64,000 nucleotides of DNA, from contig NZ_CP061739.1 of assembly GCF_014770435.1 (NCBI RefSeq), forward strand, positions 2,914,001-2,978,000, read 5' to 3'. The position numbers were made by a program, and so were the translations under genes. The notes under the pieces are model-generated. The model did not search any database. It saw only the letters and a list, made by a program, of their open reading frames with translations, and had not been told where the DNA came from. Position 1 is the stretch's first letter, and every line of letters starts with the position of its first letter. Source of the stretch: Psychrobacter sp. 28M-43. GTDB taxonomy: Bacteria > Pseudomonadota > Gammaproteobacteria > Pseudomonadales > Moraxellaceae. This document shows, in pieces, positions 39,229 to 49,687 of the stretch.

Positions 39229-40026
39229 ATGAATACCTCTACCCTACCTTATAATCAGTCAAATCCTGCTGTTACAAATGACAGTACTGTGAGTAACGCT
39301 GACAAATTATTGAGCTTAAACAATATCAGTTATCATATTGGGCCTCAATGTCTGCTCTCTCACATCGATATTGACATTGCTGTTAACGAGACAGTCAGCC
39401 TTATCGGTCCCAATGGCGCTGGTAAGTCAACGCTAGTCAAACTTATCTTAGGTTTGATTGAGTCAACTGATGGCTCTATGACAGCACATCAGCCGTTACA
39501 GCTTGGCTACGTACCGCAGCGATTTGCTGTGCCACCGATATTGCCATTACGCGTTTGCGACTTGTTGGCGCAAGCAGATAAAAAACGTCTAACCCCTGAG
39601 CAGCGGCAGTTTATCTTTGATAACTTATCATTAACGCATTTACTGTCACGGCAGATGTTGCATTTATCAGGTGGTGAGACGCAGCGCGTACTATTGGCCA
39701 GAGCGCTACTAGACAAACCCAATTTGCTTATTTTAGACGAGCCAATGCAGGGGCTCGATCCTGATACTGAAGTTTGGCTATATCAGTTCATTGATGAGCT
39801 ACCAGATTTCTTACGTTGCGCCATGCTAGTGGTGTCTCATGATTTGCACTGGGTCATGAAAGGCAGCCGCCGCGTCATTTGTTTGAACAAACATATTTGC
39901 TGTGAAGGACAACCAAGCGAGCTAGCTATTAGTACCGAATTTCAAAAGCTATTTGGTCATCATTACGAGCAGCCATACGTACATCAGCCCCATGCCTGTG
40001 AACACCATGCGCCAAGCGAGTTATAG
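39229..40026 (+). CDS. znuC: Zinc ABC transporter ATP-binding protein ZnuC
   Basis: ATPase of the zinc importer. Walker A is GPNGAGKSTLVKLILG, the Q-loop is LQLGYVPQRFAVPP, the signature is LSGGETQRVLLARALL, Walker B is NLLILDEPMQGLDP and the switch His is in MLVVSHDLHWV. LQLGYVPQRF and DLHWVMKGSRRVICLNKHICCEG are typical of ZnuC. The start is uncertain: the frame is open to a TTG at 39169, and ATG 39214 and 39229 are also possible; 39229 is chosen because it gives a family-like N-terminus. The C-terminus is His-rich (HHYEQPYVHQPHACEHH). znuB follows after about 100 bp. Confidence 0.9.
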   Translation: MNTSTLPYNQSNPAVTNDSTVSNADKLLSLNNISYHIGPQCLLSHIDIDIAVNETVSLIGPNGAGKSTLVKLILGLIESTDGSMTAHQPLQLGYVPQRFAVPPILPLRVCDLLAQADKKRLTPEQRQFIFDNLSLTHLLSRQMLHLSGGETQRVLLARALLDKPNLLILDEPMQGLDPDTEVWLYQFIDELPDFLRCAMLVVSHDLHWVMKGSRRVICLNKHICCEGQPSELAISTEFQKLFGHHYEQPYVHQPHACEHHAPSEL

Positions 40027-40130
40027 GTTTAATAGACAAAGCTCGAAATCTAGCTCATCAAAGCCAAAACTATCAAATATATAAATAATACGGCTTTACT
40101 CTATTTATAAAAATTTTACGGATATTCATT

Positions 40131-40934
40131 ATGACTGCTTGGTTAGCCATCATTGCGCCTGCTTGGATCGCTGGCAGTATATTAGCGTTATTATCAGCGC
40201 CGTTAGGTTGCTTGGTATTGTGGCGGCGTATGGCATTCTTCGCCGATGCCTTAGCCCATGGCACGTTGCTAGGTGTAGCCTTGGCTGTATGGTGGCAACT
40301 GCCAATGGGCATTGGCATTGCATTGGTCAGTGTCATGGTCGTGCTAGGACTGGTCTTGATTGATGATGAGCGTCTGCCAGTGGATGCTGTATTGGCAGTC
40401 GTGTCAGTATCGCTATTATGCCTAGGCTTACTGGCTTTGACCCAATTGACTGACCAACAGGCCAATGTGCTCGGGTTTTTATTCGGCAACTTGCTAGATC
40501 TTGATTGGGCAGATTTGCCTTTGCTTGCTGGTAGCGTATTAGCTGGCTTGGGACTGCTTATTTACATTTGGCCTGCGCAAATCAAGCTGGCAACGCATGA
40601 AGCATTGGCACGTATTCAAGGTATCAACCCAACACGGCAACGGCTGTTTTTTATGGGTGTACTAGCAGGGTTTTGTGCGATTGCTCTACAGGCAGTTGGC
40701 AGTCTATTAATCAGCGGATTATTAGTACTACCTGCACTGACCGCACGTCTATGGTCGGCATCGCCAAAACAAATGGTGATTATAGCGTTGATAATCGCTC
40801 AACTGGGTGTGACACTTGGTGTGTGGGGCAGTATTTGGCTAGATATTCAGACAGGTCTTTCTATCGTCTTGATATTAGCTGCTTTATTTTTTACTGCACT
40901 CATTTTTTCAAAGTTGATAAAGATAAAACTTTAG
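40131..40934 (+). CDS. znuB: Zinc ABC transporter permease ZnuB
   Basis: Membrane subunit of the zinc importer, 267 residues. ABC-3 family traits are SAPLGCLVLWRRMAFFADALAHGTLLGVAL near the N-terminus, the cytoplasmic coupling loop EALARIQGINPTRQRLFFMG, and ALQAVGSLLISGLLVLPALTARL. Seven or eight hydrophobic segments are visible. It is the last gene of the zur-znuC-znuB unit. The 3' end is followed by an AT-rich spacer. Confidence 0.93.
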   Translation: MTAWLAIIAPAWIAGSILALLSAPLGCLVLWRRMAFFADALAHGTLLGVALAVWWQLPMGIGIALVSVMVVLGLVLIDDERLPVDAVLAVVSVSLLCLGLLALTQLTDQQANVLGFLFGNLLDLDWADLPLLAGSVLAGLGLLIYIWPAQIKLATHEALARIQGINPTRQRLFFMGVLAGFCAIALQAVGSLLISGLLVLPALTARLWSASPKQMVIIALIIAQLGVTLGVWGSIWLDIQTGLSIVLILAALFFTALIFSKLIKIKL

Positions 40935-41250
40935 TTAGCGTCGCTGTAAATACGTTATAATAAATAAAACATGACTGTTTTTCACTATCTTTTTGTTCGA
41001 CTTTATTTTATTAATATAATGAATACTTTAGCTCAATAATACTATAAAGTGGCTCTAGACTTTAAATTTGCTATTGCTAATTAATAGTATAAATATCGTT
41101 GATTCGAGTCAAAGTAAGCTCAAGATAAACGCTGTGCTCTTCTATAGTAGATTTATGATAATTATAAATACCCAGTGAAAAATAGTAGCTCATTTATCCA
41201 TACTCGCGCTAACAATACTTATTGTTGTGATTCGATAAGGGACTGAACCA
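40935..41250. other. Spacer between znuB and cpdA-like gene
   Basis: About 316 bp of AT-rich DNA. No coding frame, clear terminator or known operator was recognised; AAGGGA just before the next ATG is the ribosome binding site of the downstream gene. Confidence 0.5.
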
Positions 41251-42090
41251 ATGCCAAACTATCCTGCCAATAAGTTAAGCACCTCCGACCAAATAATAAA
41301 TATTTTACAGATTACTGATTTGCATTTATCGACGCCTGTCTTTGTTGCTGAGAGTAACTCCTATAGTGATGACATGGCCTGTCAGCATAGCTTTGAAGCA
41401 GTGCTTCAACAGGCACTTAGTGAAGATATTCGCTGTGATCTGATTATTGTGACCGGTGACTTGGTCAATCGAGTAAAGTCCTCAATTTATGATCATATCT
41501 TTACTGTATTGCAGGCGACTCAGATTCCTTTTGCTTGTATTGCTGGTAATCATGATGTGACGGACGAGAATGGTAAAGACTTGCCGTTTTTTCAGCGAGA
41601 GCTTGTCGCTCAGCCTGCTGACTCACGCTTGTTAAGTCGTCATGTCATTGAGACTGAATTCTGGCAGCTGTTGTTATTAGACTCCTCCATTTCTGGTAAG
41701 GTCGCAGGCGAGATTACGCCTACTGATATCAATTGGTTATGTGAGAGACTCAGCACCTGTGATAAGCCCGCATTAATCGCCCTACACCACCATATTGTTC
41801 CAGTTGATTCTGACTGGATTGATACCCATATGGCAGAAAACACTGAGAGTTTTTGGCAGCATATGGCACCATTTGAACAGCTACAAGTGGTGATCAGTGG
41901 ACATACTCACCAAGAGCAAGTTCGACTGCGCCAAGGCGTCACGGTATATAGCACGCCATCTACCTGCTATCAGTTCAAACCTTATGAAGATGATTTTTCT
42001 TATGATGAGTATGCTTTACCAGGATATCGCTGGTTGCAATTAGCCAACAATGGAACAGTTGCAAGCTGGGTTGAAAGACTGGATACTTGA
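41251..42090 (+). CDS. cpdA: CpdA-like metallophosphoesterase (3',5'-cyclic-AMP phosphodiesterase)
   Basis: A 279-residue calcineurin-like phosphoesterase. The metal-binding motifs are D-x-H (QITDLHLSTP, Asp23 and His25), GDLVN, GNHDV, the single His in ALHHHIVP and GHTHQ, in the order and spacing of class III cyclic nucleotide phosphodiesterases such as CpdA. Hydrolysis of cAMP is therefore likely but other phosphodiester substrates are possible. The gene is monocistronic by appearance, with long spacers on both sides. Confidence 0.78.
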   Translation: MPNYPANKLSTSDQIINILQITDLHLSTPVFVAESNSYSDDMACQHSFEAVLQQALSEDIRCDLIIVTGDLVNRVKSSIYDHIFTVLQATQIPFACIAGNHDVTDENGKDLPFFQRELVAQPADSRLLSRHVIETEFWQLLLLDSSISGKVAGEITPTDINWLCERLSTCDKPALIALHHHIVPVDSDWIDTHMAENTESFWQHMAPFEQLQVVISGHTHQEQVRLRQGVTVYSTPSTCYQFKPYEDDFSYDEYALPGYRWLQLANNGTVASWVERLDT

Positions 42091-42582
42091 TGCCCAGAAT
42101 TATTGGGAATAGTATAACCCTTAGCCCTTTATACTTATAGCTTTCGTCAATAATTCCTAATCAAAAATGCAGTGATGAACAAATAAAATATGCATTCAAT
42201 ATAAAAAATCACTTCATTATTATTACAAACAATGATACAACTTATGAAATAAAGCAAGGGTGGCCCAATATCTAATATGAAGTCACTGCACGATAGCTAG
42301 GATGGCCCATTAACCACAAGCTCAGTTTTCACAATCAATGACCTATGGCATGCTTTAGACAGTATTATTGAAACCGAAGTTTATATAACAACCTATCTAA
42401 CAATCGGTATATAACTGTCAGTATATAAAGTCTACGATATTATTTGATCAGCTGTGTTACTTGTATTACCAAGTGGTGAAACGTTTGATAAAAGGACAAA
42501 TTGTAGCGTTTGTAGCATTAATAACGTCTTGTCTTTTGATACGTCGTTTTATTGAATTAATTTGAAAAAGTAGGATACCCAT
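42091..42582. other. Spacer between cpdA and dksA
   Basis: About 490 bp, AT-rich. CCCA-gaatta-TTGGG just after the cpdA stop can form a small hairpin without a T-run. GGTGGCCCA and GATGGCCCA occur about 45 bp apart near 42260 and 42305, an imperfect direct repeat. The dksA promoter must lie at the right end. No gene was recognised. Confidence 0.4.
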
Positions 42583-43020
42583 ATGAGCACCCTGACCACG
42601 AATCCGAGTGAAGTTAAATTTACTCCTTATGTGCCGGCCAAAGACGAAGAGTATATGTCTGATGCGCAGTTGGAGCACTTTAAGGCTATTTTATTGGATT
42701 GGAAAAACCAACTGATTGGCGAAGCGGATCGTACTAAAAACTACATCCAAGATGAGTCAAGCGCCATGCCAGACATCAATGACCGTGCCACTCAAGAAGA
42801 AGAGTTTGCATTGGCATTACGTACTCGTGACCGTGAGCGCAAACTTATCCGCAAAATCGACAAATCTATGTTAGAAATCGAAAATGACGACTATGGATTT
42901 TGTGAGACTTGTGGTGTAGAGATTGGATTACGTCGCCTTGAAGCACGCCCAACCGCTACTCAATGTATCGACTGCAAAACCTTATCTGAAATCAAAGAAC
43001 GTCAAAACCAAGGCGCTTAG
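42583..43020 (+). CDS. dksA: RNA polymerase-binding transcription factor DksA
   Basis: Enters the RNA polymerase secondary channel and, with ppGpp, shifts transcription from rRNA to amino-acid genes. The 145-residue product has the coiled coil (about 30-105) with the functional tip MPDINDRATQ (Asp64 and Asp67) and the four-Cys zinc finger FCETC...QCIDC (Cys107, 110, 128 and 131). It is a few residues shorter than E. coli DksA. A strong terminator follows, and gluQ comes next as in many gammaproteobacteria. Confidence 0.97.
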   Translation: MSTLTTNPSEVKFTPYVPAKDEEYMSDAQLEHFKAILLDWKNQLIGEADRTKNYIQDESSAMPDINDRATQEEEFALALRTRDRERKLIRKIDKSMLEIENDDYGFCETCGVEIGLRRLEARPTATQCIDCKTLSEIKERQNQGA

Positions 43021-43050
43021 ATCAGATATTACAGATATGAATGTAAGCAG

Positions 43051-43077
43051 AAGCGACCTTATAATAGGTCGCTTTTT
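43051..43077 (+). terminator. Intrinsic terminator after dksA
   Basis: AAGCGACCT (43051-43059) pairs with AGGTCGCTT (43066-43074) across a six-base loop, followed by T5 overlapping the stem end. It separates dksA from gluQ. Confidence 0.9.
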
Positions 43078-43262
43078 GTATTTTAGATATTCATTACTTT
43101 GCTAACGTAATAGCACTACTTCAAAAGATATAATCACTAGAATAATGATACAACTAACAAAACAATCTCATTTAATGAATATCTTTTGATACTCATATTT
43201 ATTATTCTATCTTTATTACCTTTTATAGACAGCCATTTATTTTGAAAACAATACCTACCGCC

Positions 43263-44258
43263 ATGCCGACTCAAACGCCACCATCACAGCCCATTGGCCG
43301 CTTTGCGCCTTCACCAACGGGTGAGTTACATCTCGGCTCTTTAACGACTGCACTTGCCAGCTTTTGCCATATCAAATCAATCGGTGGCAAGTGGCTTTTG
43401 CGTATGGAAGATACCGATACTGAACGCTGTGACAGGCAGTTCACTGAGCAAATTTTGATGGATCTTGAGGCACTTGGATTGCATTGGGATGGTGATATTA
43501 TTTATCAGTCTGAGCGCATTGATATCTATAACGATTATCTATCATCATACCTGCGACCATTGACCTATGGCTGCCAATGCTCCCGTAAAGACTTAGAACA
43601 GTACTGGGCGCAAGAAGAGATAAGTAGAAACCATAGTCGTGCCAGCTTAGCTGCGCCAACTGATCAGATATCATTAAACGAACAAGTTTCATCAATTGAC
43701 CAAGTACAGCCAAATCGGCAGCGCTATCCACGTCGCTGTGTGGCAGCTGACCTTGATAGACAGCAGCATAAGCTACGTATTCAACTACCAGACTATCGGA
43801 TTGGGTTCAATGATGGTATTCAAGGACTACAATGGGATAATCCGCAGCAGACGTTAGGCGATATGGTTGCTCGTCGTCAAGATGGCATGATTAATTACAT
43901 ACTGGCAGCCAGTCTCGATGATGGTCTACAGCAGGTTACTCATATCATGCGTGGTCTTGATATTCTACCTATGACGACCGCGCAAATCGGTATCATGCAA
44001 GCCGCGCGACTACCCACTATTGACCAATGGTATCATCTGCCATTGATTAATAATGCTGACGGCCAAAAACTCTCTAAGCAAAACCTTGCTCAACCCATCG
44101 ACACATCAGACCCGAGTCAACTTATTGCTGAAGCCTTATCACTATTACAGCAAGCAAAGGTCGATATCGATACCCCAGAAAACATGCTCAAACAAGCCAT
44201 TGCGCAATGGGACAATACCCCACTACAAGGCAAGCAGCAATTAAACTTGTCCTATTAA
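43263..44258 (+). CDS. gluQ: Glutamyl-Q tRNA(Asp) synthetase
   Basis: Attaches glutamate to queuosine in the anticodon of tRNA-Asp. It is a GluRS catalytic core without an anticodon domain: [22 protein letters not shown] contains the HIGH-type HLGS motif, [12 protein letters not shown] binds glutamate, and [11 protein letters not shown] is the KMSKS equivalent. The zinc site CQCS...YPRRC is present, but about 30 extra residues rich in Ser and Gln separate its halves compared with E. coli. Start choice is unclear: TTG 43242 and ATG 43263 share the frame and neither has a good ribosome binding site; the ATG is chosen. It follows dksA after a terminator. Confidence 0.92.
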   Translation: MPTQTPPSQPIGRFAPSPTGELHLGSLTTALASFCHIKSIGGKWLLRMEDTDTERCDRQFTEQILMDLEALGLHWDGDIIYQSERIDIYNDYLSSYLRPLTYGCQCSRKDLEQYWAQEEISRNHSRASLAAPTDQISLNEQVSSIDQVQPNRQRYPRRCVAADLDRQQHKLRIQLPDYRIGFNDGIQGLQWDNPQQTLGDMVARRQDGMINYILAASLDDGLQQVTHIMRGLDILPMTTAQIGIMQAARLPTIDQWYHLPLINNADGQKLSKQNLAQPIDTSDPSQLIAEALSLLQQAKVDIDTPENMLKQAIAQWDNTPLQGKQQLNLSY

Positions 44259-44287
44259 TAAGAGTTCAAAAGCTATAAATAGACAAT

Positions 44288-44316
44288 AAAAAGCGCCACT
44301 ATGAGTGACGCTTTTT
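44288..44316. terminator. Bidirectional terminator between gluQ and ftsW
   Basis: AAAAAGCGCCACT-atg-AGTGACGCTTTTT has a 13 bp stem with one mismatch, with A5 and T5 flanks. It lies between convergent genes. Confidence 0.88.
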
Positions 44317-44386
44317 ATTGCAATAATACTAAACACTATTTACCTAAAATCTGAATCTATGCAGAGACTGTTATATATAGAGCCTA

Positions 44387-45583
44387 TTAGTAATAACGGC
44401 ATTGGCTTTTTTCTATTTCAGGGCTTTCTTTATATATCTTCAATAATAGCGCGACCATAACCAAGCTAATCAACATAGACGATCCGCCATAACTAAAGAA
44501 CGGCATAGTCAGACCTTTGGTTGGAATGGCGCCCATATTCATTGCAGCGTTAATAATCGTCTGGGCAATAAACACCACACCAATACCAAAAGCGGTATAG
44601 CTCATGCGCATTTGACGACGTTTTAGCGCGTTGTAACTGATACGCATCGCACTACCGATGATCAACGCTTCAAGTATCAGTACCATGCTGACACCGACGA
44701 ACCCTAACTCTTCACCCGTAATGGCTAATAAAAAATCCGTATGCGCCTCAGGCAAATGCGACAGTTTCTGTACACTTTCGCCATAGCCAACACCCGTGAA
44801 CTGCCCACGACCAAAGGCGATCAAACTACGTGCCAGCTGATAATCAGTATCCTGCACATCGTCAAATGGATCCATAAACGACATCACACGCACCAGTCGG
44901 TACTCTGCCGTAGTCACCATCAATACAGCTCCGCCAACAGCAGCAGCACCCAATGCTAAGAAATGCTTATAAGGTGCCCCAGCGATATAAAAAATCGCGA
45001 ACAGCGTACCAATAATGACGACAAAAGAACCAAAATCCGGCTGCGACAATAACAGTATCGTTATCAGCGCCACTACCAGCATAATTCGCAAAAAACCATC
45101 TAGGCCATTACGAACTTCAAAAGATCGGCGCACCACGAAGTCAGATACAAACACAATCATGACCAGTTTGGCTAACTCAGCTACCTGAAAGTTAAAACCG
45201 CCTACCGTAAGCCAGCGTTTAGAGCCATTAATTGGTGTACTAAACAACGTGGCAACAAGTAATAGCCCTGTGATACCTAACAAAGCAAACTGGGTCTCGG
45301 TCTTATATAGGGTGCGTAAAGACACGCCATAATAAGGAATAACCGCAACGATTAAACCAATCGTCATATACAACAGCTGGTTTTTGAAAAAATACAGCTC
45401 TGTCATACCGCGGCTAAGCGCAAAAGGAATAGAAGCAGAAGCAACCATCAGCAGACTAAGCACCATCATACAGCCGACGCTAGATAATAAAATTGCGCGC
45501 GCTGACGGCATAGACAGAACACCGTCTGAGCCAGAGGTTTGCTTGGTTTGGAGCGAGGAACGAAAAAAAGAAGAGAGCGCCAT
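44387..45583 (-). CDS. ftsW: Septal peptidoglycan polymerase FtsW
   Basis: SEDS-family glycosyltransferase that polymerises septal peptidoglycan with FtsI. About ten membrane segments are visible. Key blocks are GSKRWLTVGGFNFQVAELAKLVMIVFVSDF, the YGESVQKLSHLPEAHTDFLLAITGEELGF loop that holds the catalytic region, and AIPTKGLTMPFFSYGGSSMLISL. The product is 398 residues from ATG 45583; an upstream in-frame GTG at 45634 would give 415. Neither has a strong ribosome binding site. It lies 280 bp after murD on the same strand, as in the dcw cluster. Confidence 0.94.
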   Translation of the reverse strand: MALSSFFRSSLQTKQTSGSDGVLSMPSARAILLSSVGCMMVLSLLMVASASIPFALSRGMTELYFFKNQLLYMTIGLIVAVIPYYGVSLRTLYKTETQFALLGITGLLLVATLFSTPINGSKRWLTVGGFNFQVAELAKLVMIVFVSDFVVRRSFEVRNGLDGFLRIMLVVALITILLLSQPDFGSFVVIIGTLFAIFYIAGAPYKHFLALGAAAVGGAVLMVTTAEYRLVRVMSFMDPFDDVQDTDYQLARSLIAFGRGQFTGVGYGESVQKLSHLPEAHTDFLLAITGEELGFVGVSMVLILEALIIGSAMRISYNALKRRQMRMSYTAFGIGVVFIAQTIINAAMNMGAIPTKGLTMPFFSYGGSSMLISLVMVALLLKIYKESPEIEKSQCRYY

Positions 45584-45863
45584 AATTTTATATACACTAA
45601 CAAACGAAAAAACACGGCGTCTATGAAACGCCACCGTTTAAAAAATCATAAAATAAATCGTACTAAATAGATGGTGATAGAAAACCTTTAACCATTGGCA
45701 AACGCCTTAGCTAGCACCTATTTCAGTAATCAGGATTATATGCTTGACAGTAGCAGCAATCTATAAGCAAAACAATCATTTATCCAGAAAATACTGGCTG
45801 TTGCTAGAGAAGAGACATCTGCTATGCCAATCTATATAGCTGCTTAATATATTCGACTACCTA

Positions 45864-47288
45864 TTAAGCTTCTGATTGTGCGGTGTCTAATTGATTAACT
45901 AGTTGGCTAAAGTGTTCACCGCGAGCCGCATAACCACTATATTGGTCAAAGCTGGCACAGGCAGGTGACAACAACACAGCCTGCACTTGCGATAAACTAC
46001 TGGTAGTAACTTGTTGAATAGTCGCAAATGCATTCTCTAATGTCTGACACTGATGTAGCGCAACATCATCACTCAGTTTTGCAGCTCTTAGGTGCTTTTC
46101 AATCTGCTGGCCATCTTCACCAATGAACAAGACTTGGCTCACGTATTGATTGATAAAAGGCGTTAATTCACCAAACTGTTGCCCTTTACCTTGCCCGCCT
46201 AAGATCAATAATAGCTTACCGTCTTTTGGTGCATAGACTGCACCCAAGCCTTCGATAGCAGCCATGGTCGAACCAATATTGGTGCCTTTAGAATCATTGA
46301 AATAATCAATACCAGCAGCATTTGCCACATATTGGCAACGGTGTTCAAGGCCTGAGAACTGCTGTAAAGTGGTCAACATACTCTCTAGCGGTAATCCTGC
46401 AAGCTCACCAAGGGCCAGAGCTGCTTGCGCATTCAGTAGATTATGACGACCTTTAATCAACAGTTTGTCTGCCGACAGTAATCGTTCTGTACCACGAGCA
46501 AGATAAGTTTGGCCTTCTGTGTCGGTAATCAGACCATACTGACCTTTATCAGGGGCATGAATACCGGTACTAATTCTCGGTAGGTTGTCTGCGACCAATG
46601 GACGAGTCAGTGCATCTTCGCGGTTAATCATCACCGACTTGGCACCTTGGAAGATACGGTGTTTGGCTTGATGGTAGCCAAGCATATCTCCATGACGATC
46701 TAAATGATCAGGCGACATATTGAGCACAGTCGCTACTTTTGCGCCCAAGTTAGTGACGGTTTCTAACTGAAAGCTAGACAGCTCAAGCACCGCAAGCTCC
46801 ATATCAGGATTGTCTAGCAATGTTAAAGCTGGCACACCGATATTGCCACCAACACCCACATTAACGCCAGCATCTGCCGCCATTTGACCAACTAACGTAG
46901 TGACCGTACTTTTGGCATTAGAACCTGTAATCGCTACGATGGGTACGGTACACGCTTCACAGAACAGTTGAATATCACTAACTACAGGAATATTGGCTTG
47001 GCGAGCAGCAGCCACAGCGGTAGTCTCAAGAGAAATACCTGGGCTAATAATAATACGTGCCGCTTGCTGCAATAAATCGGCATCTATCCCACCAAACTGA
47101 CGAATCTCTATCTCGGCTGGCAACTGATCGGCCAATTTAGGGGTAACTTGAGCATCAGTGACTGCGACTTGATAGCCTTGCTTGGCCAGATAATGCGCGA
47201 CTGACAATCCAGACTGCCCCAAACCTACCACGACTTGTAGACCACTACCCTTATGAAGTAAGGCTTCTGTTGCTGTATGAGTGGTCAT
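45864..47288 (-). CDS. murD: UDP-N-acetylmuramoylalanine--D-glutamate ligase MurD
   Basis: Adds D-glutamate to UDP-MurNAc-L-Ala in the cytoplasm, 474 residues. The N-terminal domain has VVGLGQSGLSVAHYLAKQGY and the ATP site is AITGSNAKSTVTTLVGQMA (Ala in place of the Gly of E. coli, as in Pseudomonas and Acinetobacter). ALNMSPDHLDRHG-type (VLNMSPDHLDRHGDM), NDSKGTNIGSTMAAI and LLILGGQGKGQQF complete the Mur ligase pattern. AAGGA is present before the ATG. It precedes ftsW but is separated from mraY by about 11 kb of unrelated genes. Confidence 0.96.
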   Translation of the reverse strand: MTTHTATEALLHKGSGLQVVVGLGQSGLSVAHYLAKQGYQVAVTDAQVTPKLADQLPAEIEIRQFGGIDADLLQQAARIIISPGISLETTAVAAARQANIPVVSDIQLFCEACTVPIVAITGSNAKSTVTTLVGQMAADAGVNVGVGGNIGVPALTLLDNPDMELAVLELSSFQLETVTNLGAKVATVLNMSPDHLDRHGDMLGYHQAKHRIFQGAKSVMINREDALTRPLVADNLPRISTGIHAPDKGQYGLITDTEGQTYLARGTERLLSADKLLIKGRHNLLNAQAALALGELAGLPLESMLTTLQQFSGLEHRCQYVANAAGIDYFNDSKGTNIGSTMAAIEGLGAVYAPKDGKLLLILGGQGKGQQFGELTPFINQYVSQVLFIGEDGQQIEKHLRAAKLSDDVALHQCQTLENAFATIQQVTTSSLSQVQAVLLSPACASFDQYSGYAARGEHFSQLVNQLDTAQSEA

Positions 47289-47798
47289 ATCTATTCCTTC
47301 TATTAAACGAGAAAAGTTGTATCAAATAAATCTGCTATATAGCGAATCTAATCGACGCCGCTAAGATATGCAGCATCTTAACGCCATCGTTCAGATTTCG
47401 GTACTGATTTTTTATGAGTTTATGCTATTATTCGCCTGTTTTTATATTAAGTGGCTAATGCTATAATAGTTAGCTTGATTAATATTTATCAGTATTTTGC
47501 TGAGCACATTGCTCAAGCATTTTAGTTTAGCATGTTGTCACATTTATCGCGCTATTGTCACGCCTCTTCATCAACGATTCTTGTTGTGATAAGGGTGTAT
47601 CAGACAATTTTGATAATTTGACGAGTGATATATCACCTTCTACTACAGCAAGTGATTGCTGACTCTATATATTATTGTAGGTACATCTATCTAGTTGCCT
47701 ATTTTAAGCAATCTTTTAAAAAATATTTTTAGGTAATTTACTGCCCTTATCATCGTATTGATTATTGATGATCGTATTTTTGAGACCAAAAAAATCAG

Positions 47799-47878
47799 TA
47801 GATACTTTGATTATTAGTTAGATACCTCGGTTATTAGTTAGATATCTTGGTTATTAGTTAGATATCTTGGTTATTAGT
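47799..47878. repeat. Four tandem 20 bp repeats upstream of sulP
   Basis: The unit TTAGATATCTTGGTTATTAG (as phased 47839-47858) is repeated identically in the last two copies; the second copy differs at two or three bases (GATACCTCGG) and the first at a few more (GATACTTTGA). The period is exactly 20 bp, close to two DNA turns, so GATATC motifs face the same side. It ends about 140 bp before sulP in a 730 bp spacer (47289-48016) in which nothing else was recognised. Confidence 0.9.
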
Positions 47879-48016
47879 TTCTCACAATCCAACACAGCAA
47901 CATGACCTAGTGCATGTTGAAGTAAAAGAAAAATGAATAGCTATTATTAGCGACGCGATCATTTTATAAATGAGTAATGATTACTTTTTTTGCCTCTAAC
48001 CCTATGTAGTTTACTT

Positions 48017-49516
48017 ATGACATCTTTTATTGATAACTTGCGTGACGAGTGGTTTTCCAATGTTCGCGGTGACGTTTTATCGGGTTTGGTTGTAGCCCTA
48101 GCCCTTATTCCAGAAGCTATTGCCTTTTCCATTATCGCTGGTGTTGATCCAAAGGTTGGCTTATATGCCTCATTTTGTATCGCGGTAGTGATCAGTTTTG
48201 TCGGTGGTCGTCCAGGTATGATTTCGGCAGCAACTGGCGCTATGGCATTGGTCATGGTCGATTTGGTTGCTGACCACGGTCTGCAATATTTGCTTGCCGC
48301 AACTTTGCTTTGCGGTGCCATTCAGGTCGTGATGGGCATTCTAAAGCTTGGTAATCTGATGCGCTTTGTCTCCCGCTCAGTGGTTATCGGTTTCGTCAAT
48401 GCTCTAGCAATATTGATTTTTGCTGCGCAATTACCAGAACTGAACCCGATGACTGAACGTGTTGGCATGACCGTTTATATCATGACGGCAGCTGGTTTGG
48501 CGATTATTTATCTGTTTCCGCTTATTCCTAAAATCGGTCGCATCGTTCCTTCACCGCTTATTTGTATTGTAGGTTTGACCGCTGTTGCAATGTATATGAA
48601 TCTTGATATCCGTAATGTTGGCAGCATGGGTGATTTGCCAGATTCATTGCCAGTATTCTTGTTACCTGACATTCCATTAAACCTAAATACCTTGCTGATT
48701 ATTGCACCCTATTCTATCGCGCTTGCCATCGTTGGTCTTTTAGAATCTATGATGACAGCGACGATCGTCGATGAACTGACTGATACCCCAAGTGATAAAA
48801 ACAAAGAGTGTCGTGGTCAAGGTATGGCCAACGTCGTATCAGGTTTCTTTGGTGGCATGGCAGGCTGCGCGATGATTGGTCAGTCAATGATCAACGTCAA
48901 ATCGGGTGGTCGTACGCGTCTATCTACCTTGATGGCCGGTGTTGTTCTTCTTATCATGGTAGTATTCTTGAGCGAATGGGTCAGTCAGATTCCAATGGCA
49001 GCCCTAGTTGCAGTCATGATTATGGTATCGATTGGTACGTTTAACTGGCAGTCTATTCGCGAGTTTAAAACGCATCCAATGTCGTTCAATATTGTCATGC
49101 TAGCGACTGTATTGACTACTGTCTTTACTCACAACTTAGCTTACGGTGTGGGCGTAGGTGTCTTGCTATCTGCCTTGGCATTTGCCAATAAAATTGGTCA
49201 GTTCCTAACCATCTTTAGTGAATATGATGACAGCAGCAATACCCGCTACTATTATGTTCAAGGGCAGGTATTCTTTGCCTCTACCACCCAGTTCTTGCAT
49301 AGTTTCGATACCAAAGAGGCTGTAGATAGTATTCAGATTGATGTAAGCCAAGCACATTTCTGGGATGTCAGCGCTGTTGATACCTTGGACAAGCTAGTGA
49401 TGCGCTTGCAACGTGAAGGCATTGATGTCAAAGTGGTAGGACTCAACAATGCGAGTCGAACACTGATTGATCGCTTCTCTGTTCATGACCGCCGAGACAT
49501 TGGCTTGTTAGACTAA
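48017..49516 (+). CDS. SulP/SLC26-family anion transporter
   Basis: A 499-residue inner-membrane protein of the SulP family, transporting anions such as sulfate, bicarbonate or dicarboxylates. The N-terminal half has [37 protein letters not shown] (family signature) and [17 protein letters not shown], followed by the usual 10-12 membrane spans, and the C-terminal 110 residues form a STAS domain ([41 protein letters not shown]). Start ATG 48017 places Met just before [12 protein letters not shown]; a TTG 27 bases upstream is in frame. The substrate cannot be decided. A universal-stress-protein gene follows in the same direction. Confidence 0.88.
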   Translation: MTSFIDNLRDEWFSNVRGDVLSGLVVALALIPEAIAFSIIAGVDPKVGLYASFCIAVVISFVGGRPGMISAATGAMALVMVDLVADHGLQYLLAATLLCGAIQVVMGILKLGNLMRFVSRSVVIGFVNALAILIFAAQLPELNPMTERVGMTVYIMTAAGLAIIYLFPLIPKIGRIVPSPLICIVGLTAVAMYMNLDIRNVGSMGDLPDSLPVFLLPDIPLNLNTLLIIAPYSIALAIVGLLESMMTATIVDELTDTPSDKNKECRGQGMANVVSGFFGGMAGCAMIGQSMINVKSGGRTRLSTLMAGVVLLIMVVFLSEWVSQIPMAALVAVMIMVSIGTFNWQSIREFKTHPMSFNIVMLATVLTTVFTHNLAYGVGVGVLLSALAFANKIGQFLTIFSEYDDSSNTRYYYVQGQVFFASTTQFLHSFDTKEAVDSIQIDVSQAHFWDVSAVDTLDKLVMRLQREGIDVKVVGLNNASRTLIDRFSVHDRRDIGLLD

Positions 49517-49612
49517 GCGAAACTGCTAAGCGAATCTACGCGGTTGCCATGTGGCTATATTATTAGTCTATGGCTAATATATCGGATATTAATAGACAGT
49601 TATATTGGTAAA

Positions 49613-49644
49613 AGGGTTGGATGTATTTTGCATACGCCAACCCT
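49613..49644 (+). terminator. Hairpin between sulP and the usp gene
   Basis: AGGGTTGG (49613-49620) pairs with CCAACCCT (49637-49644), and GTAT/ATAC pair inside the loop. No T-run follows directly, so it may be an RNA-stabilising or partial terminator structure. Confidence 0.45.
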
Positions 49645-49687
49645 AAACTGAGATAGCCGATTTTTATTAAAATGATGTGGTCGTTTT

